DNA from: Aureibacillus halotolerans
GTDB lineage: Bacteria; Bacillota; Bacilli; Bacillales; DSM-28697
Reading direction: 5' to 3'
Length of the DNA stretch: 64,000 nt
Assembly (NCBI RefSeq): GCF_004363045.1
Contig: NZ_SNYJ01000010.1
Span: 62,001-126,000 of the forward strand
The notes beneath the pieces are model-generated. The model was not told where the DNA came from. It ran no database searches and worked only from the letters and a program-made list of their open reading frames with translations. Below are positions 41,616 through 51,303 of the stretch, one piece after another (within the stretch, counting starts at the first letter, position 1; the number at the start of each line of letters is the position of its first letter). Made by a program: the position numbers and the translations under genes.

Positions 41616-42473
41616 ATGAAGCATCCGTTTTCTCGTTTGTTTGGAATTGGGGACAAGCCGCCCCATGAGGAAGCGCAGGAAGAAGAGCAGGCAAATGAAG
41701 AAGTCAGGCAGATCCCTGTCGAAAGTATAGTTCCTAATCAATTTCAGCCTCGAACGGTGTTTATTGATGAGAAAATTATTGAGCTAGCGCAAACGATTCA
41801 TACCCATGGCATCATTCAGCCGATTGTCGTTCGTCCAATGGCCGATGACCGCTTTGAAATCATTGCAGGTGAACGTCGTTGGAGAGCTGTCTCAAAGCTC
41901 GGCTGGACAGAGGTCCCGGCTATTGTGAAAACGTTTGATGACAAGCAGACGGCTTCTGTGGCATTAATTGAGAACCTCCAACGAGAGGAATTGACGGTCA
42001 TCGAGGAAGCACGAGCCTATCAACGTCTTCTTGAGCTTCATGAATTAACACAGGAAGCACTGGCTCAGCGCCTTGGAAAAGGGCAGTCAACCATTGCGAA
42101 TAAGTTAAGGCTTTTAAAGTTGCCTTCATCCATTCAAGAGGCGCTATTGGCGAAAGAAATTACAGAACGTCACGCCCGTGCAATGATTGGCTTGAAAAAT
42201 GAAGAGAATCAGCTCAAGCTGCTCCAAGAGATCATCGAAAAGCAGTTAAACGTCAAGCAGACTGAAGAGTGGATTCAACGATTACGCGAACAGACAGAGA
42301 AAAAAGCCGCGCCAAAGCCGAAAAGAAAAGCCTATAGCCGTGATATGCGCTTGGCGATGAACACCATTCGTCAATCATTGGACATGGTCACTGAAAATGG
42401 GCTTGACATTGATACAGACGAAGAAGAATTTGAGGAATACTATCAGTTTATTATCAAGATTCCAAAGAAGTAA
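41616..42473 (+). CDS. noc: Nucleoid occlusion protein Noc
   Basis: 285 residues from the ATG at 41616 ([16 protein letters not shown]), preceded by GAGGTG. Codons back to 41562 are in frame but lack the Noc N-terminus. This N-terminal amphipathic segment (FSRLFGIG) is the membrane-targeting helix of Noc. A ParB-type CTPase domain follows ([19 protein letters not shown]), then the [23 protein letters not shown] that in Noc reads Noc-binding sites rather than parS. It blocks septation over the nucleoid. A terminator follows. Confidence 0.95.
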   Translation: MKHPFSRLFGIGDKPPHEEAQEEEQANEEVRQIPVESIVPNQFQPRTVFIDEKIIELAQTIHTHGIIQPIVVRPMADDRFEIIAGERRWRAVSKLGWTEVPAIVKTFDDKQTASVALIENLQREELTVIEEARAYQRLLELHELTQEALAQRLGKGQSTIANKLRLLKLPSSIQEALLAKEITERHARAMIGLKNEENQLKLLQEIIEKQLNVKQTEEWIQRLREQTEKKAAPKPKRKAYSRDMRLAMNTIRQSLDMVTENGLDIDTDEEEFEEYYQFIIKIPKK

Positions 42474-42475
42474 CT

Positions 42476-42508
42476 AGTGCCCATCCATTTCTACGGATGG
42501 GTTTTTTG
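42476..42508 (+). terminator. Rho-independent terminator after noc
   Basis: CCCATCCA pairs with TGGATGGG-type sequence (CGGATGGG), followed by a T-run. It ends the mnmE-mnmG-rsmG-noc string before soj. Confidence 0.88.
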
Positions 42509-42668
42509 TTTTGTGCTCGTCTTTCGTAAATTGACATGAGAAAGTTATATTAGATTCGGGTAAGAACATGATAGAATAGAAGAAAGAGATTGAAAAACGC
42601 CTCGAAACAGACACACAGGCCGGATGCTGTCGAGGATTGTAGCAAGTGAAGGTAGGTGACCACACGCT

Positions 42669-43430
42669 GTGGCAAAAATTATGGCTGTCGCCAATCAAAA
42701 AGGCGGCGTTGGCAAGACAACCACCTCTGTTAACTTGAGTGCCTGTTTAGCCTATGCTGGCAAAAAGGTGCTTCTTGTTGATATCGATCCACAAGGCAAT
42801 GCGACGAGCGGCGCAGGTGTGGACAAGGCGGATGTTGATCAGTGCATTTACGATGTATTAGCGGATGACGTTGAAACGCATCTTGTAATACAGTCCTCAA
42901 GTGTAGAAAATCTTGATGTCATTCCTGCCACGATTCAGTTGGCTGGTGCAGAAATTGAACTTGTTCCAACGATTTCACGAGAAGTACGTTTGAAGCGTGC
43001 ATTGGATCAAATTAGTAGCCGTTATGATTACATTATTATTGATTGTCCACCTTCATTAGGGCTTCTTACTATTAATGCCTTGACGGCTTCAGAGTCCGTC
43101 ATTATTCCTGTTCAATGTGAATATTACGCGCTTGAAGGGCTGAGCCAATTGCTCAATACAGTGCGACTTGTGCAAAAGCATCTGAATAAGTCCTTAATGA
43201 TTGAAGGCGTATTGCTGACAATGCTCGATGCTCGGACGAACTTAGGTATTCAAGTCATTGATGAAGTCAAAAAATATTTTCAGGAAAAAGTGTACCAAAC
43301 GATTATTCCACGCAATGTACGCCTGGGCGAGGCGCCCAGTCATGGGAAACCCATCATTATTTATGATCCGAAATCAAGAGGAGCCGATGTATACTTAGAT
43401 TTTGCGAAGGAAGTGATGGCCAATGGCTAG
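42669..43430 (+). CDS. soj: Chromosome-partitioning ATPase Soj (ParA)
   Basis: 253 residues. The deviant Walker A motif KGGVGKTTTSVNLSA is at residues 11-25, Walker A' is VDIDPQGNAT, and Walker B is YIIIDCPPSLGLL. Soj binds DNA as an ATP dimer, drives segregation with Spo0J and controls DnaA activity in B. subtilis. Translation begins at a GTG at 42669 with AGGTGA upstream. Its 3' end overlaps spo0J by 8 bp, so the pair is translationally coupled. Confidence 0.97.
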   Translation: MAKIMAVANQKGGVGKTTTSVNLSACLAYAGKKVLLVDIDPQGNATSGAGVDKADVDQCIYDVLADDVETHLVIQSSSVENLDVIPATIQLAGAEIELVPTISREVRLKRALDQISSRYDYIIIDCPPSLGLLTINALTASESVIIPVQCEYYALEGLSQLLNTVRLVQKHLNKSLMIEGVLLTMLDARTNLGIQVIDEVKKYFQEKVYQTIIPRNVRLGEAPSHGKPIIIYDPKSRGADVYLDFAKEVMANG

Positions 43431-44268
43431 AGGTTTAGGCAAAGGAATCGGTGCTTTTTTTCCAGAGGCACAGCCTGGTGAAGAGGATTCGGTGCAACAG
43501 CTAGCTATGACAGCTTTACGCCCTAATCCTTACCAGCCCCGCAAGCATTTTGATAAACAGGCACTACACGAATTGGCTGAGTCGATTAAAACACACGGCG
43601 TCCTACAACCCATCATTGTTCGTAAAAGCATCAAGGGCTACGATATTGTGGCGGGAGAGCGTCGATTTAGAGCAAGCCAAGAGGCAGGCGTTTCGGACAT
43701 TCCAGCGATCGTCAGAGAGATGACCGATCAGCAGATGATGGAGCTGGCATTGCTTGAGAACTTGCAACGGGAAGACCTTTCGCCCATTGAGGAAGCAAGC
43801 GCCTACCAAAAATTGATGGAGGAGCTGTCGCTCACTCAGGAGCAGCTAGCTGCCCGTTTAGGCAAAAGTAGGCCCCATATTGCGAACCACTTGCGCTTAT
43901 TGACGCTACCAACTTATGCAAGAGAGCTGATTGAACAGAAAAAGCTAAGCATGGGTCACGGTCGAGCGTTGCTTGGTTTGAAAAACAAGCGAAAGCTAAA
44001 GCCTTTGATTACAAAGGTGGAAAAGGATCAGATCAATGTGCGTCAGCTAGAGCAGCTTATTCAAAAAATGAATCAGCAAGGACAGCGTGATGCAAAAAAA
44101 CCAGCGCCACAAACTGCGTATATCAAGGAACGTGAAGGGTATTTGCGCGAGAGGTTTGGCACGGCGGTACACATCTCACAAAATCAGAAAAAAGGCAAAA
44201 TCGAAATTGAGTTTTACTCGAATGAGGATCTGCAGCGTATTCTAGAGATGTTACACGAAGAGTCTTAA
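43423..44268 (+). CDS. spo0J: Stage 0 sporulation protein J, ParB-type partition CTPase
   Basis: 281 residues. The N-terminal CTP-binding region includes the ENLQREDLSP and AGERRFRASQEAG motifs. The central HTH (LTQEQLAARLGKSRPHIANHLR) reads parS, and the C-terminal dimerisation domain ends in the short helices after KKGKIEIEFYS. It spreads from parS, recruits SMC and stimulates Soj ATPase. In B. subtilis a parS site lies inside spo0J; I see none in this copy, the nearest being in front of noc. Confidence 0.97.
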   Translation: MARGLGKGIGAFFPEAQPGEEDSVQQLAMTALRPNPYQPRKHFDKQALHELAESIKTHGVLQPIIVRKSIKGYDIVAGERRFRASQEAGVSDIPAIVREMTDQQMMELALLENLQREDLSPIEEASAYQKLMEELSLTQEQLAARLGKSRPHIANHLRLLTLPTYARELIEQKKLSMGHGRALLGLKNKRKLKPLITKVEKDQINVRQLEQLIQKMNQQGQRDAKKPAPQTAYIKEREGYLRERFGTAVHISQNQKKGKIEIEFYSNEDLQRILEMLHEES

Positions 44269-44275
44269 TCTATTT

Positions 44276-44307
44276 ATCTCCCGGAGCCACAGCAGGGAGA
44301 TTTTTTT
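44276..44307 (+). terminator. Rho-independent terminator of soj-spo0J
   Basis: ATCTCCC pairs with GGGAGAT around a 12-nt loop, followed by seven T. It lies 8 bp after the spo0J stop. Confidence 0.85.
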
Positions 44308-44347
44308 CATCTGAAAGACGTCATTATGTACGGGGCAAATAACAAAA

Positions 44348-44452
44348 GTGTCCGAAAATGAAGTGGAAGTGCCCGAAATAAGGGAAGAAGTGTCCGAAAA
44401 AGAGGCGAAAGTGTCCGAAATAAGGGACCAAGTGCCCGAAAAGTCATTAGAA
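44348..44452 (+). repeat. Five tandem 21-bp repeats in front of the aminotransferase gene
   Basis: Units at 44348, 44369, 44390, 44411 and 44432 each begin GTGYCCGAAA. In the frame of the downstream gene they read VSENEVE, VPEIREE, VSEKEAK, VSEIRDQ and VPEKSLE. The frame is open into the gene, but no convincing ribosome site precedes the first GTG, whereas the ATG at 44471 has one. Confidence 0.88.
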
Positions 44453-44470
44453 AGAAAAGAGGTCGATTTT

Positions 44471-45631
44471 ATGATTTATCTTGATCACGCAGCAACATCA
44501 TTTCCGAAGCCCCCAGCTGTCATTGAAGCTGTGACGGATGCATTGACCAATACGGCAGCCAATCCTGGCAGAGGGAGCTATGCACTTGCGCGTCAAGCGG
44601 ATACGGTGGTTGATCGCACGCGCCAAGCCGTGAAAACCTTTTTTTCCATGCCGCCGAGTGGGCATGTGCTCTTTTTTCCGCATGCGACCGGCGCTTTGAA
44701 CCAAGTCATTAAAGGCTTCCCCTTCGAACCAGGGGACCATGTCATTACGACGTCTCTTGAACACAATGCGGTGCGGCGACCGCTTGGTTTTCTGGAAGCA
44801 GACGGCATGATTTCGGTATCGAAAGTGCCATGGCAGGAAACAACGGATGCTATTTTGGAAAAGGTGGAAGACGCATTGCGCTTGCACACAAAAATGCTCA
44901 TCGTTACGCACGGCTCCAATGTGACGGGGGATATTTGGCCGATTCAAGCCCTTGGTGAGCTTGCGGAGGCACACGGCATCTGCTTTGTCGTCGATGCTTC
45001 ACAAACGGCGGGGTTTCTATCAATTAACATGGAAACGGCGGGGATGGATTTTCTTGTCGCCCCAGGACACAAAGGACTGCTCGGTCCGCAGGGGACAGGT
45101 ATTCTGCTCGCCAAAAGTGATGCGTATGACCTTCTGCCCCAGCAGCATGGAGGAACTGGGGATTCCTCTGAATCAATGGGATTACCTCAGGAATGGCCGG
45201 GGCGTTTTGAGAGTGGGACAATGAATGTCGCAGGTATTGCCGGGCTATACGCGGGATTGAAGGTGCTTCAAGAGCACGGATTGGATGAACTTCAACGGGA
45301 GAAGCAAACGTTGACGACCCAATGTGTTGAAGGCTTACGAGCGATGAACCATGTCACGGTGTACGGGCATCGATCAGAACAAATCGCTTTACCAGTCGTT
45401 TTGTTTTCGATTGCTGATGTTGACGCGCAAGAAGCCGCAATGATTCTTGACCAATCGTATGAGATTGCTGTTCGAGCAGGGCTCCATTGTGCACCAGATG
45501 CGCATAAGTGGGCAAAGACGCCCGCAGGCGGTGGCCTACGGGCGAGTTTTGGATGGTCCACGTCAAAAGACGATATTGAGGCGCTATTGAAGGCTGTGTC
45601 TGACATAATTCAAGCGTATCATGGTGCTTGA
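44471..45631 (+). CDS. Class V aminotransferase, cysteine desulfurase family
   Basis: 386 residues from the ATG at 44471 (MIYLDHAATSFPKPPAVIEAV) after AGAGGTCG. The fold-type I PLP enzyme signature is complete: LDHAATS, the HGSNVTGDIWPI segment, the Asp/Gln pair in FVVDASQTAG that contacts PLP, and the Schiff-base Lys in VAPGHKGLLGPQGTG. Such proteins remove sulfur from cysteine for Fe-S clusters or thiolation, and a C-terminal reactive Cys may be the one in RAGLHCAPDAHKW. Its sulfur acceptor is not evident from context. An N-terminal extension encoded by 21-bp repeats is possible but not favoured. It overlaps the convergent yyaC by 13 bp. Confidence 0.9.
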   Translation: MIYLDHAATSFPKPPAVIEAVTDALTNTAANPGRGSYALARQADTVVDRTRQAVKTFFSMPPSGHVLFFPHATGALNQVIKGFPFEPGDHVITTSLEHNAVRRPLGFLEADGMISVSKVPWQETTDAILEKVEDALRLHTKMLIVTHGSNVTGDIWPIQALGELAEAHGICFVVDASQTAGFLSINMETAGMDFLVAPGHKGLLGPQGTGILLAKSDAYDLLPQQHGGTGDSSESMGLPQEWPGRFESGTMNVAGIAGLYAGLKVLQEHGLDELQREKQTLTTQCVEGLRAMNHVTVYGHRSEQIALPVVLFSIADVDAQEAAMILDQSYEIAVRAGLHCAPDAHKWAKTPAGGGLRASFGWSTSKDDIEALLKAVSDIIQAYHGA

Positions 45632-46308
45632 TAGGGGTCCTTCGCTTGCGACGACTCAAGAGTAGCAGCACTTGACACTCGATACGCCGCCTTCATACTT
45701 TCCCTTAAAAGCTTTGAATTGTTCTCAGAAGGCGCTTGTTCAAGCAGCCATTGATCCCACATGGCCATGCCCGCTGAAATTAATTGGGCGAGGGACATCA
45801 CGGTATGAAGGCGTGTGTTTTGCAGGACAAAAAACTCCATAAAACCACTGACATTCACAATGCCATTGATGTGCACGTCCCCAACCTCTGGAAGCTGCTT
45901 CTGCACGCCTGCCCCAGGCTTTAATGCCCCTTCTCCAACCGCCGCAAAACCTACAGATTGTATTTTTCCAAGACACGCATCGACCGCCACGACAAAAGGC
46001 TTGTGATGGGTTTCATGAATCTGTGTAAGCCTTTCTTCGAGATTGACGGCATGAACAGGATCGCCAAGCGTCCCATACACATGAAGCACTTCGGGGGCCT
46101 TGTCTAGAAGCAACGAACCTGACAATGGTCCTAAGGAATCCCCAGTGGAGCGATCTGTACCGATAAACACGATAACAATATCCTGAGAAGGTAAAGGCTG
46201 AGCGAGGCGTTGAAGCAGCATAGCTAGCTTTTGTGGGCCTTCCTCGTCTTCGTAATGCACATAATTGCTTTTGCCTCGTTTTGTGAAAAATTTCGTCCGT
46301 AGATTCAT
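45619..46308 (-). CDS. yyaC: Sporulation protein YyaC (DUF1256, spore-protease-like)
   Basis: 229 residues with a good AGGAGGAA before the ATG at 46308. The core reads IVIVFIGTDRSTGDSLGPLSG, VVAVDACLGKIQSVGF and PGAGVQKQLPEVGDVHINGIVNVSG, the conserved pattern of the YyaC family, which resembles the GPR spore protease and hydrogenase-maturation protease folds. In B. subtilis the gene is forespore-expressed near spo0J. It runs opposite to its neighbours here, also as in B. subtilis. The biochemical role is unknown. Confidence 0.9.
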   Translation of the reverse strand: MNLRTKFFTKRGKSNYVHYEDEEGPQKLAMLLQRLAQPLPSQDIVIVFIGTDRSTGDSLGPLSGSLLLDKAPEVLHVYGTLGDPVHAVNLEERLTQIHETHHKPFVVAVDACLGKIQSVGFAAVGEGALKPGAGVQKQLPEVGDVHINGIVNVSGFMEFFVLQNTRLHTVMSLAQLISAGMAMWDQWLLEQAPSENNSKLLRESMKAAYRVSSAATLESSQAKDPYQAP

Positions 46309-46410
46309 AGAAATTCCTCCTGCAAAATAATAGTAACAGTATACGGCGGATTCGTTGGTTCTATACGCATGGACATGCCGCCATAGTTAATTGCCGAGGA
46401 GGAACCATAT

Positions 46411-47427
46411 ATGTGGCGGGCTGGCTTTAAGTGGATATATTTAATTTTAGGTACCATTATCGGGGCAGGATATGCGTCTGGAAGGGAAATTTGGCAATTT
46501 TTTGGTGAAGGCAGTTCACTCGCCATTGCACTGTTCACAGTGTTGTTTGCCATTTGCTGTTACGTCATTATGTCGATCAGCAGGCGTCTGAAAACGGAGC
46601 ATTATTTGCTTGTTCTTCAAGAAGTGGTTGGTCTTCGTTTGGCAAAGGTCTACGACGTTGTCATTGTCATTTACCTGTTTATGACGACATTTATAATGTT
46701 GGCGGGTGGTGGCGCGACGCTTGAATCCTTTGATATCCCATACGTGATTGGTGTAGCGATCATCTGCATTGCCGTTGTCGTTCTCTTTTTTTGGGGGACG
46801 GAAGGCATGCTCTCCGCCAATACCTTTATTTTGCCGATTTTAGTGACAAGCCTCGTGGTCATTTTATTTCTTTTCTTGTACCAACAAGAAGGACCTTTGC
46901 AAATGGATGTGCTCAATCAAAGCAATTGGCCAGCGTCATTAACCTTTACGGCGTTAAATCTCTTGTCGCTCACGGCTGTCCTGTCAGCGGTCGGTCATCA
47001 GATGAAAACAAGGGGCGAGTTGGCCATCGCCAGTGTAGGTAGTGCAGCGGTTCTTGGTGGGTTAACTTTGCTGTACAATACGTCATTGTCCAAAGTTGCT
47101 CATGAACTCGTTTTTTATGAAATCCCATTGTTTGCGATTTTGAAAAACTATCCGTGGGTCATGATTGTTATGATGTCGCTTTTGCTCTGGTTCGCCATTT
47201 ATACGACCGCCTTAGCTTGCATATTCGGGTTAGTGTCGAGACTGAAAAAGCGAATTCGTTTGTCGATGTGGCAACTTGCACTCTTATTTGTTCTGCTGAT
47301 GCTCCCATTTACAGGCTTTGGTTTTGGCCCGTTAATCGACGTTCTTTATCCTATTTATGGGTTAATCAATTTGTATTTGTTTTCTGCCTTACTCCTATAC
47401 CCTATTACCCGCAAATTCGCGCAATGA
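46411..47427 (+). CDS. YkvI-like membrane protein (APC-superfamily-type transporter)
   Basis: 338 residues with about ten predicted membrane helices. It begins FKWIYLILGTIIGAGYASGREIWQFFG, the glycine-rich first helix and broken-helix pattern of LeuT-fold transporters and of the YkvI family. The substrate is unknown. AGGAGGAACC precedes the ATG at 46411. It is divergent from yyaC with a 102-bp gap that must hold both promoters. Confidence 0.8.
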   Translation: MWRAGFKWIYLILGTIIGAGYASGREIWQFFGEGSSLAIALFTVLFAICCYVIMSISRRLKTEHYLLVLQEVVGLRLAKVYDVVIVIYLFMTTFIMLAGGGATLESFDIPYVIGVAIICIAVVVLFFWGTEGMLSANTFILPILVTSLVVILFLFLYQQEGPLQMDVLNQSNWPASLTFTALNLLSLTAVLSAVGHQMKTRGELAIASVGSAAVLGGLTLLYNTSLSKVAHELVFYEIPLFAILKNYPWVMIVMMSLLLWFAIYTTALACIFGLVSRLKKRIRLSMWQLALLFVLLMLPFTGFGFGPLIDVLYPIYGLINLYLFSALLLYPITRKFAQ

Positions 47428-47550
47428 ATCGTTTCTCTGTTTGAAAGAGCAATGTTTTTTGATGGACACGCCTTGCGTGCAACGCTTTGTATGCCATATG
47501 ATACGAATAGGAGTTTCAAAAGGTTGCAAAAGGACGCTGGAGGGCTGGGC

Positions 47551-47760
47551 ATGGAACAAAAAACGTTTGGTCTCTATGATGTAGTTGAAATGAAAAAGCC
47601 CCATCCATGTGGGGAAAATCGTTGGCAGATTATTCGAATGGGGATGGATATTCGCTGCAAGTGTCAAGGATGTGGACAAAGTGTGCTGTTTCCACGGAAA
47701 GAATTTTCCAAAAAAATGAAAAAAATGCTCGAACGCCATGAACCGACAGAAGAAGACTAG
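47551..47760 (+). CDS. DUF951 protein (YyzM-like)
   Basis: 69 residues from the ATG at 47551 (MEQKTFGLYDVVEMKKPHPCG), with GGAGGGC upstream. The family is small, with conserved Cys residues; here they are in KPHPCG and RCKCQGCGQSV, a pattern suggesting a metal- or RNA-binding ribbon. DUF951 genes sit beside ychF and rpsF near many Firmicute origins, suggesting a translation link. Function is unknown. Confidence 0.88.
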   Translation: MEQKTFGLYDVVEMKKPHPCGENRWQIIRMGMDIRCKCQGCGQSVLFPRKEFSKKMKKMLERHEPTEED

Positions 47761-47842
47761 CGATTCGTCTTGTCATTCCTGCGGAGTCTCTCTATAATTG
47801 GAAGGGACAACGTGTGCGTTTATGAATTGAGGAGTGAAGTAC

Positions 47843-48943
47843 ATGGCATTAACGACAGGTATCGTCGGTCTGCCGAACGTCGGCAAATCGACTCTTTTTA
47901 ATGCAATTACACAAGCTGGAGCGGAATCGGCCAACTATCCATTTTGTACGATTGATCCCAATGTGGGGATTGTGGAAGTACCCGATCATCGATTGAACAA
48001 ATTAACCGAGCTCGTCAAACCGAAAAAGACTGTGCCAACCGCATTTGAATTTACAGACATCGCTGGTATTGTAAAAGGCGCGAGCAAAGGCGAAGGACTT
48101 GGCAATCAATTTTTGTCTCATATTCGCCAAGTGGATGCGATTTCGCATGTCGTCCGTTGCTTTGAGGATGATAATATTACGCATGTGTCTGGGCAAGTCG
48201 ATCCAATTGACGACATCGAAACGATTAATCTTGAGCTTATTTTGGCAGACCTTGAAAGTGTGGAAAAGCGTCTGACCCGTGTAGCGAAGCTGGCAAAGCA
48301 AAAGGATAAAACAGCTGTCATTGAGCATGATGTGCTCGTTCGCTTGAAAGAAGCTTTTGAAGCTGAGCAACCTGCAAGGTCCCTTGAATTTTCAAAGGAG
48401 GAGGCGCCAATTGTTAAAGGCCTCCATCTATTAACGAGCAAGCCAGTGCTTTATGTTGCTAATGTGAGCGAGGAAGAAGTCGCTGATGCGTCAAACAATG
48501 CCCTTGTGAAAAAAGTGCAGGATTTTGCTAGTCAGGAACAAGCTGAAGTCATTGTTGTCTGTGCAAAAGTCGAGTCGGAAATCGCTGAGCTTGATGGTGA
48601 GGAAAAGGCGATGTTCTTAGACGAGCTTGGCATTGAGGAGTCAGGACTAGATCAGCTCATTCGTGCGGCGTATGGTTTGCTTGGGCTCGGTACGTATTTT
48701 ACTGCCGGTGAGCAAGAAGTGCGTGCATGGACATTCCGAAGCGGGATTAAAGCACCTCAAGCAGCTGGTATTATCCATACGGATTTTGAGCGAGGCTTTA
48801 TCCGGGCAGAAACCGTTTCATATGAGGACCTTGTCGATGCAGAATCGATGGGTGTGGCTCGTGAGCGTGGAAAGGTTCGTCTAGAAGGAAAAGAATACAT
48901 TGTTCAGGACGGCGATGTGATTCATTTCCGTTTTAATGTGTAG
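47843..48943 (+). CDS. ychF: Redox-regulated ATPase/GTPase YchF (OBG family)
   Basis: 366 residues from the ATG at 47843 after GAGGAGTG, the same length as B. subtilis YyaF. The G1 motif is GLPNVGKSTLFNAIT, G3 is FTDIAGIVKGASKGEGLG, a long coiled-coil insertion follows (residues about 125-200), and a C-terminal TGS domain ends in EYIVQDGDVIHFRFNV. YchF binds ribosomes and prefers ATP over GTP in studied species. It lies directly before the rpsF operon. Confidence 0.96.
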   Translation: MALTTGIVGLPNVGKSTLFNAITQAGAESANYPFCTIDPNVGIVEVPDHRLNKLTELVKPKKTVPTAFEFTDIAGIVKGASKGEGLGNQFLSHIRQVDAISHVVRCFEDDNITHVSGQVDPIDDIETINLELILADLESVEKRLTRVAKLAKQKDKTAVIEHDVLVRLKEAFEAEQPARSLEFSKEEAPIVKGLHLLTSKPVLYVANVSEEEVADASNNALVKKVQDFASQEQAEVIVVCAKVESEIAELDGEEKAMFLDELGIEESGLDQLIRAAYGLLGLGTYFTAGEQEVRAWTFRSGIKAPQAAGIIHTDFERGFIRAETVSYEDLVDAESMGVARERGKVRLEGKEYIVQDGDVIHFRFNV

Positions 48944-48950
48944 AAAACAC

Positions 48951-48979
48951 TTGAAAAAGAGTAAGACCATTGATATAAT
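48951..48979 (+). promoter_or_regulatory. SigA promoter of rpsF-ssb-rpsR
   Basis: TTGAAA, a 17-bp spacer, then a perfect TATAAT. The expected transcript starts near 48987 and includes an 80-nt leader. Confidence 0.87.
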
Positions 48980-49007
48980 TATAAGCTGTGAGTAATGAAT
49001 ATACTTG

Positions 49008-49040
49008 CTCCTTGCTCCTGGCATCGTTCTAGGAGCCGCT
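49008..49040 (+). promoter_or_regulatory. Candidate S6:S18 autoregulatory leader hairpin
   Basis: GCTCCT pairs with AGGAGC around an 11-nt loop, and CCGCTTAG follows, just before the rpsF ribosome site. Leaders of rpsF operons in Firmicutes form a hairpin beside a CCG element bound by the S6:S18 complex. The position and the CCG agree, but the fold has not been modelled. Confidence 0.5.
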
Positions 49041-49064
49041 TAGTCCAAAGGGAGGTGACTGATA

Positions 49065-49352
49065 ATGCGTAACTACGAAATCATGTACATCCTTCGTCCA
49101 GACTTGGATGAAGAAGCTCAAAAAAGCGTGAACACTTACTTTCAAGAGGTGTTGACAAACAACGGTGCGACAATCAATGAAACCAAGGTTTGGGGAAAAC
49201 GCCGCCTTGCTTATGAGATTGATGACTATCGTGAAGGTGTTTATATGATTGTAAAGGCAAACTGTGAAACAGTAGCGATCAATGAGTTCGACCGCCTTTC
49301 AAAAATCAACGACAACATCCTTCGTCATATGGCGATTCGCGAAGAAGAATAA
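49065..49352 (+). CDS. rpsF: 30S ribosomal protein S6
   Basis: 95 residues, canonical ([20 protein letters not shown] ... HMAIREEE). S6 binds S18 in the platform of the small subunit. GGGAGGTGACTG precedes the ATG. It is the first gene of rpsF-ssb-rpsR, probably under feedback from the S6:S18 complex. Confidence 0.98.
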   Translation: MRNYEIMYILRPDLDEEAQKSVNTYFQEVLTNNGATINETKVWGKRRLAYEIDDYREGVYMIVKANCETVAINEFDRLSKINDNILRHMAIREEE

Positions 49353-49370
49353 AAACAAGGAGTGGTCTGG

Positions 49371-50161
<791 letters not shown>

Positions 50162-50180
50162 CTTATAGAACAGTTATAAA

Positions 50181-50209
50181 AAGACACAGCAGACGCTGTG
50201 TCTTTTTTT
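50181..50209 (+). terminator. Rho-independent terminator of rpsF operon
   Basis: AAGACACAGC pairs with GCTGTGTCTT around a short loop, followed by a T-run. It is a strong terminator 20 bp after rpsR. Confidence 0.92.
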
Positions 50210-50346
50210 CAAAAAGGTAGGACGGTTTTGTCTGTTGGCTATGCTTCGGTGGAAAAACGTTAGATGCTAAGAAGCAATGGTGGTTGAAACCTGTTGAGTT
50301 TGCCCATAAAATAAAGAGAGCTGTTTAATGGTATTGAGGTGAAAAA

Positions 50347-51282
50347 TTGACGATATCAAACGTTGTTAAAGAAGGATTTCTTCTGTTTTTGCTTTACTTT
50401 GCCCTACTGTTGATTGGCGTCAACAGCCCGTTCTTTGCTCTCATCTGGATGCTTCTCCCCTTGCCATTTGCTGTTCACGCATCAAGGCACGGTGTAAAAG
50501 CTGGCGGTGCCCTAGGTCTCATTGCGATTGTCGCAAGTAGTCTTGTGTATGTGTATGTCGGATTGTTTGCCATCCCTGCCGTGGTTCTTGGCGTTGGCAT
50601 TGGCCATTGGGTCATGAGCAAAAAGAGCCCGTTTTTCATCTGGGCTTACAGTGCTCTGATTTATGTCGCTATGTCTATAGCAACGGTATTGACCTTAACA
50701 TTTGTTTTTCAAATGGATGTCAATGCGCTCTATGAAGCCAATATGGAACAAACCCTTGCCATGTCTCAGCAAACGTTCCAATCGCTTGGAGATGATTTTG
50801 CTCAGGAGCAAGCGGACGTTTTGCGAGCCGGATTTGAAGAGATGAGACAATTGATGCCCACCTTAGTGGCAGGCTCGTGTGCCATGCTCGGTTGGTTGAC
50901 GACAATCCTTACGCTGTCTGTGCTCAAGACCACATCGCCTGAAAAGCCTAGAGCTTGGGAGCCCTTTCGTAACTGGCAGTTTCCTAAAGGGTACGCGATC
51001 TTTTATATTATCGTGTCGCTGCTAACGATGTTTATTAACGACGACAGCGCCTTTTCCGTCATGTTGTTGAATATATTTGCTGTATTGCTCGTATTGATGG
51101 CGATACAGGGATTTTCGTTTATTTTTTATTTCTGCCGCGTGAAAGGGTACTCGAAAGCCATTCCTATTATCGTGACGATCGTGTCGCTGTTGTTCTCGTT
51201 TATCACACTTTTCCTGATTCGTTTTATTGGCGTTTTTGATTTGATTTTTCAGCTTCGCAGCCGATTGAAATCAGGAAAGTAA
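50347..51282 (+). CDS. yybS: YybS family membrane protein (DUF2232)
   Basis: 311 residues with about eight predicted membrane helices. A hydrophilic central segment (residues about 120-175, NALYEANMEQTLAMSQQTFQ) separates the two membrane halves. The start is a TTG at 50347 with GAGGTG 5 nt upstream. The protein matches YybS by length and by position directly before gdpP, and DUF2232 proteins resemble S components of transporters. Function is unknown. It is followed by gdpP after 21 bp, so the genes likely form one operon with rplI. Confidence 0.9.
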   Translation: MTISNVVKEGFLLFLLYFALLLIGVNSPFFALIWMLLPLPFAVHASRHGVKAGGALGLIAIVASSLVYVYVGLFAIPAVVLGVGIGHWVMSKKSPFFIWAYSALIYVAMSIATVLTLTFVFQMDVNALYEANMEQTLAMSQQTFQSLGDDFAQEQADVLRAGFEEMRQLMPTLVAGSCAMLGWLTTILTLSVLKTTSPEKPRAWEPFRNWQFPKGYAIFYIIVSLLTMFINDDSAFSVMLLNIFAVLLVLMAIQGFSFIFYFCRVKGYSKAIPIIVTIVSLLFSFITLFLIRFIGVFDLIFQLRSRLKSGK

Positions 51283-51303
51283 TTAAAAAAAGGAGGACCT
51301 TGC

